Source: Amycolatopsis sp. FDAARGOS 1241
GTDB taxonomy: Bacteria; Actinomycetota; Actinomycetes; Mycobacteriales; Pseudonocardiaceae
Assembly: GCF_016889705.1 (NCBI RefSeq)
Contig: NZ_CP069526.1
Span: forward strand, 2,480,001 to 2,544,000
DNA length: 64,000 nt
Direction: 5' to 3'
A program made the translations under genes and the position numbers. Positions 9,662 through 18,776 of the stretch are shown piece by piece (position 1 is the stretch's first letter; each line of letters begins with the position of its first letter). The notes under the pieces were generated by a model. It was not told the DNA's origin and searched no databases. It was given only the letters and a program-made list of their open reading frames with translations.

Positions 9662-9962
9662 TCAGGCGAGGTCGGGCATACCCGTGGATCGGCGAAGGCC
9701 GTCCTCATACCCCGGGGCCGTAGCGACGACGAGGTGGGTTGGCAATCCCAACCTTCTTGCGTTGCGGAGCGCGAGCGCGCCGGGGGAGGCTGGGGTTCGG
9801 ACGTGCCCCAGCGTCCGGACGGCGGAAGCGATCGACCGGCTGTGCAGCTGAGCGGCCGTCCACACTGGACCTAAGCGGCCAGTTTGTGATCGGCGACACA
9901 GCACGTGATTCATTTGTGACCCGTTCGGGTACTTCGGCTCAAGGTGTGCTTCCAGTCTGCTC
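9662..9962. other. Intergenic region with a weak terminator-like hairpin
   Basis: No gene is supported in this 301-bp stretch. At 9737-9753 GGTTGG and CCAACC flank a 5-nt loop and are followed by TTCTTGC, a modest candidate terminator for the transporter operon. The remainder presumably holds the promoter of the ATPase-fold protein that follows; I see no clear -35/-10 pair. Confidence 0.35.
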
Positions 9963-10442
9963 GTGACGGGGGTGGTGACGGTGACCGAGGCCCGACACGC
10001 GGGACGCCCGGGCACGTGGGTGCTGCCCTTGTTCGGCACGTCCGCGGCGACGGTGCGCTCGATGCGCACGTGGGTGACGGAGCACCTCGACGCGCTCGGT
10101 GCCGAGCACCGCGACGACGTGCTGCTCGTCGCCACCGAACTCCTCGCCAACGCCCACGACCACGGCGGTGGGCCCCGTCACCTGCAGCTGTGGCACAGCC
10201 TCCGGCCGTGCACGGTGCGCCTCGAGGTCGCCGACTGCAACCTCGTGCAGCCCACGATGGGCGAGTCCCGCCTGCCCGGTCCGCGCGGCCGCGGCCTGCT
10301 GCTCGTCGACCGGCTGTCGGTGACGTGGGGCGTGCTCCCGGAAGTCGAACGCGAGCGCAAGACGGTGTGGGCGCAGATCCCGTGCCTCGGCCGCTGCCCG
10401 CGGCCCGCGGGGATCGGCCTCGGCAGCCGGATGGCCGGCTGA
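9963..10442 (+). CDS. ATP-binding protein, anti-sigma factor (RsbW-like HATPase) family
   Basis: 159 aa, a lone GHKL ATPase fold. The N box is VATELLANAHDHGGG and the G box is RGRGLLLVDRLS, as in actinobacterial RsbW-like serine kinases. These usually bind sigma factors or anti-anti-sigma partners, and none is encoded beside it here. Several in-frame GTG codons (9963, 9972, 9975, 9981) make the start uncertain; the purine-rich ACGGGGGTG could serve the 9981 start. Small single-domain copies of this kind are very numerous in Streptomyces and Amycolatopsis, so the specific target cannot be read from the sequence. Confidence 0.8.
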   Translation: MTGVVTVTEARHAGRPGTWVLPLFGTSAATVRSMRTWVTEHLDALGAEHRDDVLLVATELLANAHDHGGGPRHLQLWHSLRPCTVRLEVADCNLVQPTMGESRLPGPRGRGLLLVDRLSVTWGVLPEVERERKTVWAQIPCLGRCPRPAGIGLGSRMAG

Positions 10443-10636
10443 GTCGTCCTCTGTGGACCGGTGGGGGACTCGCCGCCTGGCCCCTGAGCTGGGCACTTCT
10501 CATCCTGTGCGGGTGAGGCGCGACCCGCGGCCGGGCGATGACCGTATGTCGGTGACCCCGTGGCTCGCTGTGTCGCGCGGGTCTGTCCACAGTGGATCGA
10601 ATACGGTGGATCGTCGGCCGGGCGTGAGGTGGTCTC

Positions 10637-11890
10637 GTGAAGCTGCGCGGACGGAGCGGGAACGGAAAACGGCCGAGACGGCGCGGCGCCGACCACGCTC
10701 CCGCGACGACCTTCCCGCCCGGGAGCCTGCTGCCGCGCGTGCTGGTGATCCTGGTGGGGGCCGCGGCGGTCGTGATCACGCTGGCCGGGGTGAAGGCGAT
10801 CGCGTTTCTCGTCGCGCCGGCGTTCCTGGCCCTGGTCATCGTGGTGACGGCGAGCCCGGTGCAGGTGTGGCTGCTGCGCAAGGGCTGGCCGCGCTTGCTG
10901 ACCACGGTCGCTCTCGTGACGGTGGTCTATGCGGTGATTCTGGGCCTGGTGTTCGTGGTCGTCGTGTCACTGGCACAACTCGCGACGATCCTGCCGCAAT
11001 ACGCCGCGCGCGCCGCCGATCTGCTGAAACACGCCACCGACGAGCTCGCTCGCGTCGGCGTGGGCCAGCAGCAACTGCGCGAGATGGCATCGTCGCTGGA
11101 CCTCGGCAAGCTCGCGGGCCTCGTCGGCTCGCTGCTGTCCGGGCTCGGCGGCGTGCTCACGAACCTCGTGTTCCTGCTGGCTCTGCTGCTGTTCCTCAGC
11201 ACGGAGGCGACGTGGGCCGACCAGCGCCTCGGCTCGATCGACAGCGACCGGCCGTGGCTCACCGCGGCGTTCCACCGCTTCGCCTCCGGCACCCGGAGCT
11301 ACATCCTCGTGACCACCGTCTTCGGCTTCATCGTGGCGGTGCTCGACACGATCGGGCTCCTGATCATCGGGATTCCGGTGCCGGTCCTGTGGGGGCTGCT
11401 GGCGTTCGTCACCAACTACATCCCGAACGTCGGCTTCGTGATCGGCCTGATCCCGCCCGCGTTGCTGGGTCTGCTCGACGGCGGCTGGAAGAAGATGCTG
11501 GTCGTCATCATCATCTACGGCGTGCTGAACTTCGTGGTGCAGTCGCTCATCCAGCCGCGGTTCGTGGCCGGCTCCGTCGGGTTGTCGACCCTGGTGACCG
11601 TGCTGTCGCTGGTCTTCTGGTCCTGGTTGCTCGGCCCGCTCGGCGCGATCCTCGCGGTGCCACTGACGCTGCTGCTGAAGGCGCTGTTCGTGGACATCGA
11701 CCCGACGGCCGGCTGGGCCGACGCGCTCATCCGCATGGTCGGCCGCGGCCACGAACCCGCGGCGCAGCCCGCCCCGGCAGTCGAGTCCGGGCTCGAGCCC
11801 GAGGCGGGACCGGACCCGAAGACGACGAAGAAGGCGGAGCCCGGACAGGCCGGTGCGGACCCCGGCGAACCGGGGCCCGCACCAGCCTGA
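10637..11890 (+). CDS. AI-2E family transporter (PerM/YdiK-like permease)
   Basis: 417 aa with about eight membrane helices after a basic N-terminus of roughly 30 residues. The conserved features of the family are visible: paired helices near the start (LVILVGAAAVVITLAGVK), a central amphipathic segment, and LLAFVTNYIPNVGFVIG followed by FVVQSLIQPRFVAGSVGL. The last 45 residues are a charged, Pro/Glu-rich cytoplasmic tail. The family name comes from one E. coli member; most proteins in it have unknown substrates. It converges with the next gene, 8 nt away. Confidence 0.85.
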   Translation: MKLRGRSGNGKRPRRRGADHAPATTFPPGSLLPRVLVILVGAAAVVITLAGVKAIAFLVAPAFLALVIVVTASPVQVWLLRKGWPRLLTTVALVTVVYAVILGLVFVVVVSLAQLATILPQYAARAADLLKHATDELARVGVGQQQLREMASSLDLGKLAGLVGSLLSGLGGVLTNLVFLLALLLFLSTEATWADQRLGSIDSDRPWLTAAFHRFASGTRSYILVTTVFGFIVAVLDTIGLLIIGIPVPVLWGLLAFVTNYIPNVGFVIGLIPPALLGLLDGGWKKMLVVIIIYGVLNFVVQSLIQPRFVAGSVGLSTLVTVLSLVFWSWLLGPLGAILAVPLTLLLKALFVDIDPTAGWADALIRMVGRGHEPAAQPAPAVESGLEPEAGPDPKTTKKAEPGQAGADPGEPGPAPA

Positions 11891-11898
11891 CCGCCCCG

Positions 11899-12360
11899 TC
11901 AGAGCGCGCGGATCTCCTTACCGTGAACAGCGAGCGCGTAGATCACGAGCACGTCGACGGCGATCACGATGATGGCCCACAGCGGGTAGGCGGGCAGGAA
12001 CGCGAGGTTGACGATCGCGCTCAGGCCGGCCAGCACGATCCCGGTGATCTGGGCCGCGCGGTTGCCCATGTAGACGCCGATCCCGACCAGGACCAGCAGC
12101 GCGCCGAGCGCCAGGTGCACCCAGCCCCACGTGGTGTAGTTGACCTGGATGACGAGCCCGGACTCGTCGACGACGAAGTAACGCGTGTTCAGCAGCGCCA
12201 CGAGCCCCTCGATGATCTGGAACGCGCCCAGCAGCAGCATCATGATCGCGGCGAACGCGACCCAGCCGGTCCAGCCGGTGGCGGTCGGGGTGGTATCGGG
12301 GCGGCGGCCGGTCGTGCCACCGGCTTCGGTGTGGGTCGCTCGTGCTCCCGTGTCGGTCAT
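11899..12360 (-). CDS. Small four-helix membrane protein (DUF7144-like)
   Basis: 153 aa. A polar, Thr-rich N-terminus of about 30 residues precedes four hydrophobic helices with the recurring actinobacterial pattern FAAIMMLLLGAFQIIEGLVAL, TWGWVHLALGALLVLVGIGV, and a final helix rich in Ile/Val. The ATG has GAGGACTC upstream. The function of the family is unknown. It lies between convergent and tandem neighbours with no clear operon partner. Confidence 0.75.
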   Translation of the reverse strand: MTDTGARATHTEAGGTTGRRPDTTPTATGWTGWVAFAAIMMLLLGAFQIIEGLVALLNTRYFVVDESGLVIQVNYTTWGWVHLALGALLVLVGIGVYMGNRAAQITGIVLAGLSAIVNLAFLPAYPLWAIIVIAVDVLVIYALAVHGKEIRAL

Positions 12361-12479
12361 GGTGAGAGTCCTCTCGTGTCCTCGTCCTCTCGGGTGCCGG
12401 GGGTCCGTGCCCCGTGCAGGTCTTCCCCAGAGGGTCGGACTCCGGCGCGGGTGAGGCCTCATCTCCAGCGGATGAAGCC

Positions 12480-14903
12480 TCACGCGAGCCCGTGCTCGCG
12501 CGCGACGAGCACGGCGTCACGGCGGTTGGTGACGCCGAGCTTCACGTAGATCGCGCGCACGTGGGTCTTGACGGTGTTCACGGACACGGTGAGGTCCGCC
12601 GCGATCTCGTCGAGTGACCGCTGCGACGGCAGCCGCTGCAGCACGACGTGCTCGCGCTCGGTGAGCCGGTCGTCCACCGGCGCCGGGTCGAATCGCCGCA
12701 GGCGGTCGCGCACCGACGCCGCGAACGCGTCGAGCCGCCCGAAGCCACCCGAATGGTCCACGAGCAGGTGCCGCACGGCGGGATCGGCCAGCGCGAACGG
12801 GCGCACGAGGTCACCTTCGGCAGCCAGCGCGAGTGCGCGTTCGAGCGTCAGCAGCGCGTCGGTGCGGCGGCCGCCGGCGACGGCGAGGGCGACCTCGGCG
12901 AGCTCGACGTCCACGGGGGTGGTCGGCAGCAGCGCCGCCCGTCGGCTGCGCAGTGCAGCCGCCGCGTCGTCGAGCCGACCGGCCGCGAGGTGGGTCCACG
13001 CCAGCATCAGATCCGATTCCCGGGTGCGGGCCAGGTGGTCGCGGGCCCACAGCAGGACTTCGTTCGCATGTAGAGGTTCTTCGAGGAACACGGCCGCGTG
13101 GTGCTCCAGCACGGCGACCAGAGCGGCGGGACCGGCCGCGATGGTGCCGAGCTCGTGGCGGGCCTCGCGCATGGCTTCGACGCCGCCGCGCCGGTCGCCG
13201 CCGTCGAACTGCGCGGCACCGCCCACGAACGCGCCCAGCGGCGCCGCCACTTCGGCCGCTTCCCGCGCGGCTGCTTCCGGGTCGAGCCGCAGCAGGTGAT
13301 CGGCCGCGAGCACGAGCCGGGAGACGGCGAGCCACGGCGAGCGCCGCCAGCCGTGGCGGGTGGCGAGCTCGACGGCTTCCCGGCCGGCGTCGCGCGCCGC
13401 TTCCTGGCCACCGGCGAGTCCCTCGGCCACGGCGATCGCGGCGAGCCCGTGCAGCACGAGGTAGTCCTGGCCGTCGCGCCGGGCGGCGGCCACCGCCTCG
13501 CGCGCCCGCGTCGCCGCGGCGCGCCGGGCGCCCCGGTGCAGCGAGGTCCACGCCCGGTCGAGATCGGCCCACGTACCCGGCGACAGCGTTGCCCGGCCTG
13601 GGGCCCGGCCGGCGGCCAGCGCGTGGTGGCGGGCGAGCAACGTGTTGCCGCCCGGGGCCGGCGTCGGCTCGCCGGCCTGGACGTCCGCGAGCGTGCGCGC
13701 CGCGCGCAGCACCGGGTCGGCGCGCACGACGTCGTCGCCGAGGTGCGCCAGGGTGGCCCGCACCGCGCTGTCCTCACCGGCCAGCAGGCAGGGCACGGCG
13801 TGGGTGCGCAGCAGCGCCACGATCCCGGCTCGATCGAGCCCGTTGACGGCGTGCTCAAGCGCCTCGCCGACGCGGCCGCGGTGTTCGAACCAGCGGGCGG
13901 CCCTCGTGTGCAGCTCGCTCGCCAGACCGGGGTAGCGCAGGTCGAGGTCGGCCCGCAGGTACGAGCGCAGCAGTGGCTGCACGCGGTAGGAGCCGCTCTC
14001 GTCGTCGACGCGGGCGACCAGGAACGTCCGCCGCTCCAGCTCGGCCAACACCGCGCCGGCGTCTTCGCGGGCGGCCAGCTCGCGCGCGAGCGCGGCCGGC
14101 ACGGCGTCGCACACGCTGATGCGGCGCAGCAGTTCGGGCGCGCCCTCGGGCAGCCGGGCGAGCACCTCGTCGGCGAGGAACCCGGCGACGGACCGGTCGT
14201 CGCCGTCGAGCTGGGTCAGGAAGGTGTCCACGTCGGCGACGGTGCGCAGCGACACCGCCGCCCAGTGCACGGCCGCGGTCCACCCGTCGGTGCGTTTGAC
14301 GAGCTGACGCACCTGGTCGTCGCCGCAGTGCACGCCCGTGGCGTGCAGCAGTTGCGCCGTCTCCTCGGCGGTGAAGCGCAGCTCGTCGGCGCCGACGCGG
14401 GCGAGGCCCCCTTCGACCTGCAGGCGCGCGAGCTGCAGGTGCGGGGCGGACCGCGAGACGAGCGTGAGCCGCAGGCCGGTGGGGCGGTGGCGGATGAGCC
14501 TCGCCGTGTCGCGCAGCGGGGCTTCGTCCACGACCTCCTGGAGGTCGTCGAGCACGAGCCGCACGGGCCCGGGCAGCACGTCGAGGGCGTCGACGAGCTC
14601 GGCGAGGAAGTCGGCGCGAGAACCCTCCTCGGGCACCGCGAGCGTGTGCAGCCGGCTCGTCGCGGGCACCACGGGGCCGAGTGCGCACAGGACCGCGGAC
14701 CAGAAGCGCTGCGGATCGTTGTCGTCGGGGTCGAGCGACACCCAGGCGACCGGGGCGGTGCGCGAGCTCGTCCAGTCGGCCAGCAGCGCCGTTTTGCCGT
14801 AGCCCGCGGGCGCGCAGACAGTCGTGACGGCGCTGCCGGCGGCGGCGTCGAGGGCTTCGAGAAGTCGTGGGCGCGTGACGAAGTCCGGCGGCAGCAGGGG
14901 CAT
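12480..14903 (-). CDS. LuxR family regulator with MalT-like ATPase (LAL type), copy 1
   Basis: 807 aa. The N-terminal STAND/AAA-type ATPase has Walker A APAGYGKTALL (about residue 30) and Walker B RLVLDDLQEV. A long alpha-helical TPR-like middle follows, and the C-terminus is a LuxR helix-turn-helix with LTEREHVVLQRL, SLDEIAADLTVSVNTVKTHV and KLGVTNRRDAV. Such proteins are ATP-dependent activators that respond to unknown ligands. The ATG at 14903 has AAGGTG 6 nt upstream and starts just before the conserved PPDFVTRPRLLEAL. The gene is 103 nt downstream of a paralogue in the same direction, and the two are clearly related over their whole length. Confidence 0.9.
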   Translation of the reverse strand: MPLLPPDFVTRPRLLEALDAAAGSAVTTVCAPAGYGKTALLADWTSSRTAPVAWVSLDPDDNDPQRFWSAVLCALGPVVPATSRLHTLAVPEEGSRADFLAELVDALDVLPGPVRLVLDDLQEVVDEAPLRDTARLIRHRPTGLRLTLVSRSAPHLQLARLQVEGGLARVGADELRFTAEETAQLLHATGVHCGDDQVRQLVKRTDGWTAAVHWAAVSLRTVADVDTFLTQLDGDDRSVAGFLADEVLARLPEGAPELLRRISVCDAVPAALARELAAREDAGAVLAELERRTFLVARVDDESGSYRVQPLLRSYLRADLDLRYPGLASELHTRAARWFEHRGRVGEALEHAVNGLDRAGIVALLRTHAVPCLLAGEDSAVRATLAHLGDDVVRADPVLRAARTLADVQAGEPTPAPGGNTLLARHHALAAGRAPGRATLSPGTWADLDRAWTSLHRGARRAAATRAREAVAAARRDGQDYLVLHGLAAIAVAEGLAGGQEAARDAGREAVELATRHGWRRSPWLAVSRLVLAADHLLRLDPEAAAREAAEVAAPLGAFVGGAAQFDGGDRRGGVEAMREARHELGTIAAGPAALVAVLEHHAAVFLEEPLHANEVLLWARDHLARTRESDLMLAWTHLAAGRLDDAAAALRSRRAALLPTTPVDVELAEVALAVAGGRRTDALLTLERALALAAEGDLVRPFALADPAVRHLLVDHSGGFGRLDAFAASVRDRLRRFDPAPVDDRLTEREHVVLQRLPSQRSLDEIAADLTVSVNTVKTHVRAIYVKLGVTNRRDAVLVAREHGLA

Positions 14904-15006
14904 CGTCACCTTCGCACCCGGAACTCGCCACCGGTTGGTCCCCGACCCGGCTCGGCCCACCCTTAAACCGTAGAACCGTGGGGAGCAGGAGTAAGGGCCG
15001 AAGGTC

Positions 15007-17574
15007 CTAACTGTCGACCAGTCCGCGGCGCAGGGCCGACCGCACGGCCTCCCGGCGCGAGCCCACGCCCAGTTTCCGGTACAGAGCGCGCACGTGCGTT
15101 TTCACGGTGTTGGGCGAAACCATGAGGTCGCCCGCGATCTCATCGAGCGAGCGGACCGTCGGCAGGAGGCGCAGCACCGTGCGTTCGCGTTCGGTGAGCG
15201 CGACCGCGTCGGGCTGGCGGCCGCGCACGGCCCGCGCGCGGCGCAGGTCCGTGGTGAAGCGGCGGCTCCCGGGGGTGTCGAGCAGCGCGAGGTCGAGCAC
15301 CTCCGGGGCGGCCGACACCAGCGGCCGGAGCACACCGAGCCGTTCGGCCGGGGCGAGGGCTTTCGCGATCGCGCGGCGCGCGCGGACGGGCTCGCCACAG
15401 CGCAGCGCGATCTCGGCTTCGAGCAGCCACGCGGTGATCGACGTCCACGCGAGCACGGGTGCGACGGATCCGTCGAGCAGCGGTTTGAGCAGGTTGCGGG
15501 CGTGGCCGTCGCGGCCGAGCACGACCTGCGTGCTCGCGCGGATGAGCAGGACCTCGCCGGCCGCCGGGATGCGTTCCCGGGCCCAGCCCAGCACCTCGCG
15601 CGCCGTCTCGCCGCGGCCGAGGCGGGTCGCCGCGTCGTGCTCGCACACGGTGGTGAGGGCGACGACCCCGTCCGGCAGCGGGCCCGGGCCCTCGGCCAGG
15701 CGGGCCTCGTGCATCAGGCGCAGGCCCGCGGAGCGCTGGCCGTTGTCGAACCGGGCCGCGCCGCCGAGAGTGGCCGACAGGAGGCCGAGCCCGGGCTGGC
15801 CGAGCGTGTCGGAGGTGGCGAGCACCGCGGTCACGCGGTCGATTTCGGCGAGGCAGGCCGACGCGTCGGCGCGCAGCAGGGCCGCGCAGGCGAGCAGGAG
15901 TGAGTTCTTCGCGCCGGTGACGGTGTCGAGCCAGCCGTGGGCGCGGGCGAGCTCGTCGGCGTCGCGGGCGAGCGCCGCCATGGCCCGGAAGTCGCCCGTG
16001 GCCGAGGCGATGCCGCCGAGCGCGGTGAGGCACTGCACTTCCAGGTGCCCGTGGCCGTGGGCGCGGGCGAACGCCAGCGCCGACTCGACGGGCCGGCGCG
16101 CCTCGTACGGGCGCCCGGCGGCGAGCAGTGCCTGGCCGGAGTCGAGCAGCGTCATCGCGCTGAGTGCGGATCCCCGCTCGGCAACGGCGTCGATGCCGGG
16201 CTCGGCGTCGACGTCACCCGCCGCGTGCGCGAAGCGGGCGCCGACGAGGCCGCGCAACGCGTGCAACTCCCGTGACGGCTCGCGCGGCCACGCCCGCTCG
16301 GCCAGCGTGACCTGGGCGCGCGCGGCGCCCGGGCGAGCAGCGTCGAGGTGCTCGAGCGCGCCGGTGAGGGCGAGCCACGGGTCGTCGCCCACCACGTCGT
16401 CGCTCAGGACGGCGCGGGCGCGCCGCAGCACGTCGTGCTCGCCGGCCAGCAGCAGGTCGAGCGCGTGGCGGCGCAGCAGGTCGGCGACGAGCGCGGCATC
16501 GCCGGCTTCGAGCGCGTGCGTGACGGCCTCGCCGGCCTGGTGGCGGGCGCGGAGCCATTCGGCCGCGCGCCGGTGCAGTGCCGGGACGCGGCGCGGGGTG
16601 CGCAGCATGAGGTCGGTGAGCAGGTGGGAGCGCAGCAGCCCGTGCATCCGGTAGATCCGGCGGCCGGCGCCGGTGCGGAACAGCATCGCCGTGCGGTGCT
16701 CCAGCCGGGCCAGCAGCTCGCCGGCGTCGGCGCGGCCGGACAACGCGGTGGCCAGTGAGGCGGAAACCCGTTCGCAGACACTGATCTCGCGCAGGAACTC
16801 ACGCTCCTCTTCGGACAGTGGCGCGAGGACCTCGTCGACGAGGTAGGCGCTCACCGTCGGGCTCGCGCCGGTGAACTCGCCGCCGTTCTCCAGCGAGCCG
16901 GCCGCGAGCCGCAGCCCGCTCGCCCAGCCTTCGGTGCAGCGCACGAGGTGTTCGACCTGCTCGGCACCGATCGGCACGCCCTCGGCTTTGAGCAGAGCCG
17001 CGGCTTCGTCGGGCCGGAAGCGCAGGTGGTCGGAGCCCAGGTCGGCCAGGCGCCCGGACAACCGCAGGCGGGCCAGGGGAAGTGGCGGGTCCCAGCGCGT
17101 CGAGAGGACCAGGCGCAGGCCGCGCGGGCGCAGGCGCAGCAGCTGCTCCACGCCCCGCAACGCTTCGGTGGCGACGAGCTCGTGGACGTCGTCCAGCACC
17201 AGCCGCAGCGGCCGGTCGAGCGTGTCGAGGGCGTCGACGAGGTCGGCGAGGAACGCGCGGCTGTCGGCGTCGAGCCGGCCGAGCGAAGGCGCCGCGGGCG
17301 TGAGAGCTTCGAGCACCCCGGACCAGAAACGGCGCTCGTCGTTGTCGGCCGCATCAAGGGAAAGCCAAGCCGCGGAACCGAGTCCGCCGCGCCTGAGCCA
17401 CTCCGCGAGGAGCAAGGTCTTGCCGGATCCCGCCGGTGCGCACACCATCGTCGCCGCGTCCGGCCCGACCCGGTCGAGCGCCGCCAGCAGCCGCGGCCGC
17501 GACACGAAGCCCTCCGGCAGCTCCGGCACCGAGCGCTTCCGCCGCGCGACCCGCGGCTTTTCGTTGTGGGACAC
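15007..17574 (-). CDS. LuxR family regulator with MalT-like ATPase (LAL type), copy 2
   Basis: 855 aa, the same architecture as its downstream neighbour: Walker A APAGSGKTLLLAEW, Walker B RLVLDDVHELV, helical repeats, and a C-terminal LuxR domain with LTERERTVLRLL and MVSPNTVKTHVRALYRKLGV. The open frame runs 111 codons further upstream, but the GTG at 17574 has GGAGGGAGAAGAG at the right distance and the extension overlaps the divergent small gene. The two LAL genes most likely arose by tandem duplication. Their targets are unknown; the divergent 70-residue gene is the nearest candidate. Confidence 0.9.
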   Translation of the reverse strand: MSHNEKPRVARRKRSVPELPEGFVSRPRLLAALDRVGPDAATMVCAPAGSGKTLLLAEWLRRGGLGSAAWLSLDAADNDERRFWSGVLEALTPAAPSLGRLDADSRAFLADLVDALDTLDRPLRLVLDDVHELVATEALRGVEQLLRLRPRGLRLVLSTRWDPPLPLARLRLSGRLADLGSDHLRFRPDEAAALLKAEGVPIGAEQVEHLVRCTEGWASGLRLAAGSLENGGEFTGASPTVSAYLVDEVLAPLSEEEREFLREISVCERVSASLATALSGRADAGELLARLEHRTAMLFRTGAGRRIYRMHGLLRSHLLTDLMLRTPRRVPALHRRAAEWLRARHQAGEAVTHALEAGDAALVADLLRRHALDLLLAGEHDVLRRARAVLSDDVVGDDPWLALTGALEHLDAARPGAARAQVTLAERAWPREPSRELHALRGLVGARFAHAAGDVDAEPGIDAVAERGSALSAMTLLDSGQALLAAGRPYEARRPVESALAFARAHGHGHLEVQCLTALGGIASATGDFRAMAALARDADELARAHGWLDTVTGAKNSLLLACAALLRADASACLAEIDRVTAVLATSDTLGQPGLGLLSATLGGAARFDNGQRSAGLRLMHEARLAEGPGPLPDGVVALTTVCEHDAATRLGRGETAREVLGWARERIPAAGEVLLIRASTQVVLGRDGHARNLLKPLLDGSVAPVLAWTSITAWLLEAEIALRCGEPVRARRAIAKALAPAERLGVLRPLVSAAPEVLDLALLDTPGSRRFTTDLRRARAVRGRQPDAVALTERERTVLRLLPTVRSLDEIAGDLMVSPNTVKTHVRALYRKLGVGSRREAVRSALRRGLVDS

Positions 17575-17703
17575 GCTCTTCTCCCTCCGCCCGTGGTTCA
17601 CACTGTCGCACGCGCACCGCGCGAACACGAGCTCATCAGGTACGGGCGAGGACACACCCCGGCCCGCTCGCGACGCTGTCGCCCAGGGAAAACTGGAGGC
17701 GCC

Positions 17704-17916
17704 GTGTCCGAGTCCAGCTACGTGTTCCGCGTGTCGGGCCGCCTGTCCGACCGCGCGACCCACGCCGTGCTCGGCTTCGGCGAGCTGGAAGTCACCGCCG
17801 CCCCACCCGAGACGATCATCTACTGCCACGTCACCGACGAGGAACGCCTGCACCGCCTGCTGACCCTGTTCCGCGTCCTGGGTCTCGACGTGGTCTCGAT
17901 GCAGCAAGTCCCGTGA
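17704..17916 (+). CDS. Small conserved actinobacterial protein (70 aa)
   Basis: GTG start with GGAGG 7 nt upstream. The pattern VFRVSGRLSD, then PPETIIYCHVTDEERLHRLL, then LGLDVVSMQQ resembles a widespread family of 65-80 residue actinobacterial proteins. The likely beta-alpha-beta order suggests a small ferredoxin-like (ACT-like) fold, which is my inference. It is transcribed divergently from the second LAL regulator across 129 nt, so it may be under that regulator's control. No function is known to me. Confidence 0.65.
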   Translation: MSESSYVFRVSGRLSDRATHAVLGFGELEVTAAPPETIIYCHVTDEERLHRLLTLFRVLGLDVVSMQQVP

Positions 17917-18356
17917 TTTCCGGCTTTTTCAACACTCGGACATTCGGGTGACCGCGATTTCCGCGCTGTACACGGCTCACGCGTACTAGCTCACTGTCGG
18001 TGACCGGGGCGCTGATGGCTCCCGTGGAATCCGGCCGAGGGGAGCGATCGTTCTCCCCGGCTCACCGTCGCGCCGCGGCCGGACCGGCAGCTCCTCCGCG
18101 GCGATTCGTCGAGCCGCGAGGACGGCCGGATCAACACCGCCACCACGGCGGCCGCCACGCTGCCACCACCGGACACGCTAGAACTGCTCTCGGGGGCGCC
18201 ATCCCACGGCCCCGACGGCGATCACTGTGGACGTCCCATCCCACCCCGTGGTACACCTCGACTTGATCGGCCTGCTGGATCAGCCCAGCCCGGGCACTGT
18301 GATATTTTGGATCGAACTGGGGCTCATGTGCGAATGCAAACGAGCATCAGCTCACG
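17917..18356. other. Intergenic region before the tRNA, no gene seen
   Basis: 440 bp without a supported gene. Short frames on both strands lack ribosome sites and family resemblance. The tRNA promoter must lie near its right end; the AT-richer stretch around 18300-18350 is the likely place. Confidence 0.4.
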
Positions 18357-18430
18357 GGGCCGGTAGCTCAGTTGGTTAGAGCAGGGGACTCATAATCCCT
18401 TGGCCGTCGGTTCGAGCCCGACCCGGCCCA
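18357..18430 (+). tRNA. tRNA with CAU anticodon, probably tRNA-Ile2 (lysidine-modified)
   Basis: 74 nt folding as a cloverleaf: acceptor GGGCCGG/CCGGCCC with discriminator A, D arm GCTC/GAGC, anticodon loop CTCATAA, T arm with TTCGAGC. The CCA end is not encoded. The anticodon-arm and variable-loop sequence (GACTCATAATCCCTTGG) looks more like E. coli ileX than elongator tRNA-Met. So I favour the AUA-decoding isoleucine tRNA that needs TilS. Elongator Met is the alternative; an identity-element search would settle it. Confidence 0.85.
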
Positions 18431-18530
18431 CTCTTCGCGTCTAGATTGTAGCTTGACCTGCGGAAATAAGTGCACGAGTCGATCTTGACGAGCGGTCGAT
18501 AACCGCCACAACGTGTGGAAGCCAAGGGAT

Positions 18531-18770
18531 TGACCGAGTACGACTGATCTCATCAAGAACCGCGCTGACTCGACAATTGATGCGTACCTGGACAGCGTCG
18601 CCATGTTGCTGAACTACCTCGACGACGAGAACAGGTCGAAGCTGGCTCCTGAGGTCGGCCGGCCAGAACTTGAGCGCTGCTTCGAATACTTCCGGCAACG
18701 TCCGAACTTCCGCACCGCGGAGTCACTCTCTTTCGACTACACCGCGAGCCAGTCAGGCACCTCGGGCACA
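18531..18770 (+). pseudogene. Unidentified protein fragment downstream of the tRNA
   Basis: A protein-like frame reads from a stop at 18531 through DLIKNRADSTIDAYLDSVAM and a Leu-rich helix to about 18770. There it runs head-on into the end of the minus-strand SnoaL-like gene. It lacks a credible start and a natural stop, so it looks like an internal piece of a gene left by deletion. I do not recognise the family. The base composition is lower in GC than that of its neighbours. Confidence 0.35.
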
Positions 18771-18776
18771 GCGGTC

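Noticed and set aside
13098..14966. A 622-codon open frame on the plus strand opposite the first LAL gene
   Set aside because: It is the high-GC shadow of the regulator: no ribosome site, skewed His/Arg/Gly composition and no family resemblance.
16948..17916. A 322-codon plus-strand frame ending in the small 70-residue protein
   Set aside because: Only the last 70 codons have a ribosome site and natural composition; the upstream part is antisense to the second LAL gene.
18400..18430. Search for a second copy of the tRNA 3' end as an attR site
   Set aside because: The closest look-alike (TCGAGCCCGACCG near 60944) is short and lies inside a coding region; no convincing direct repeat was found.
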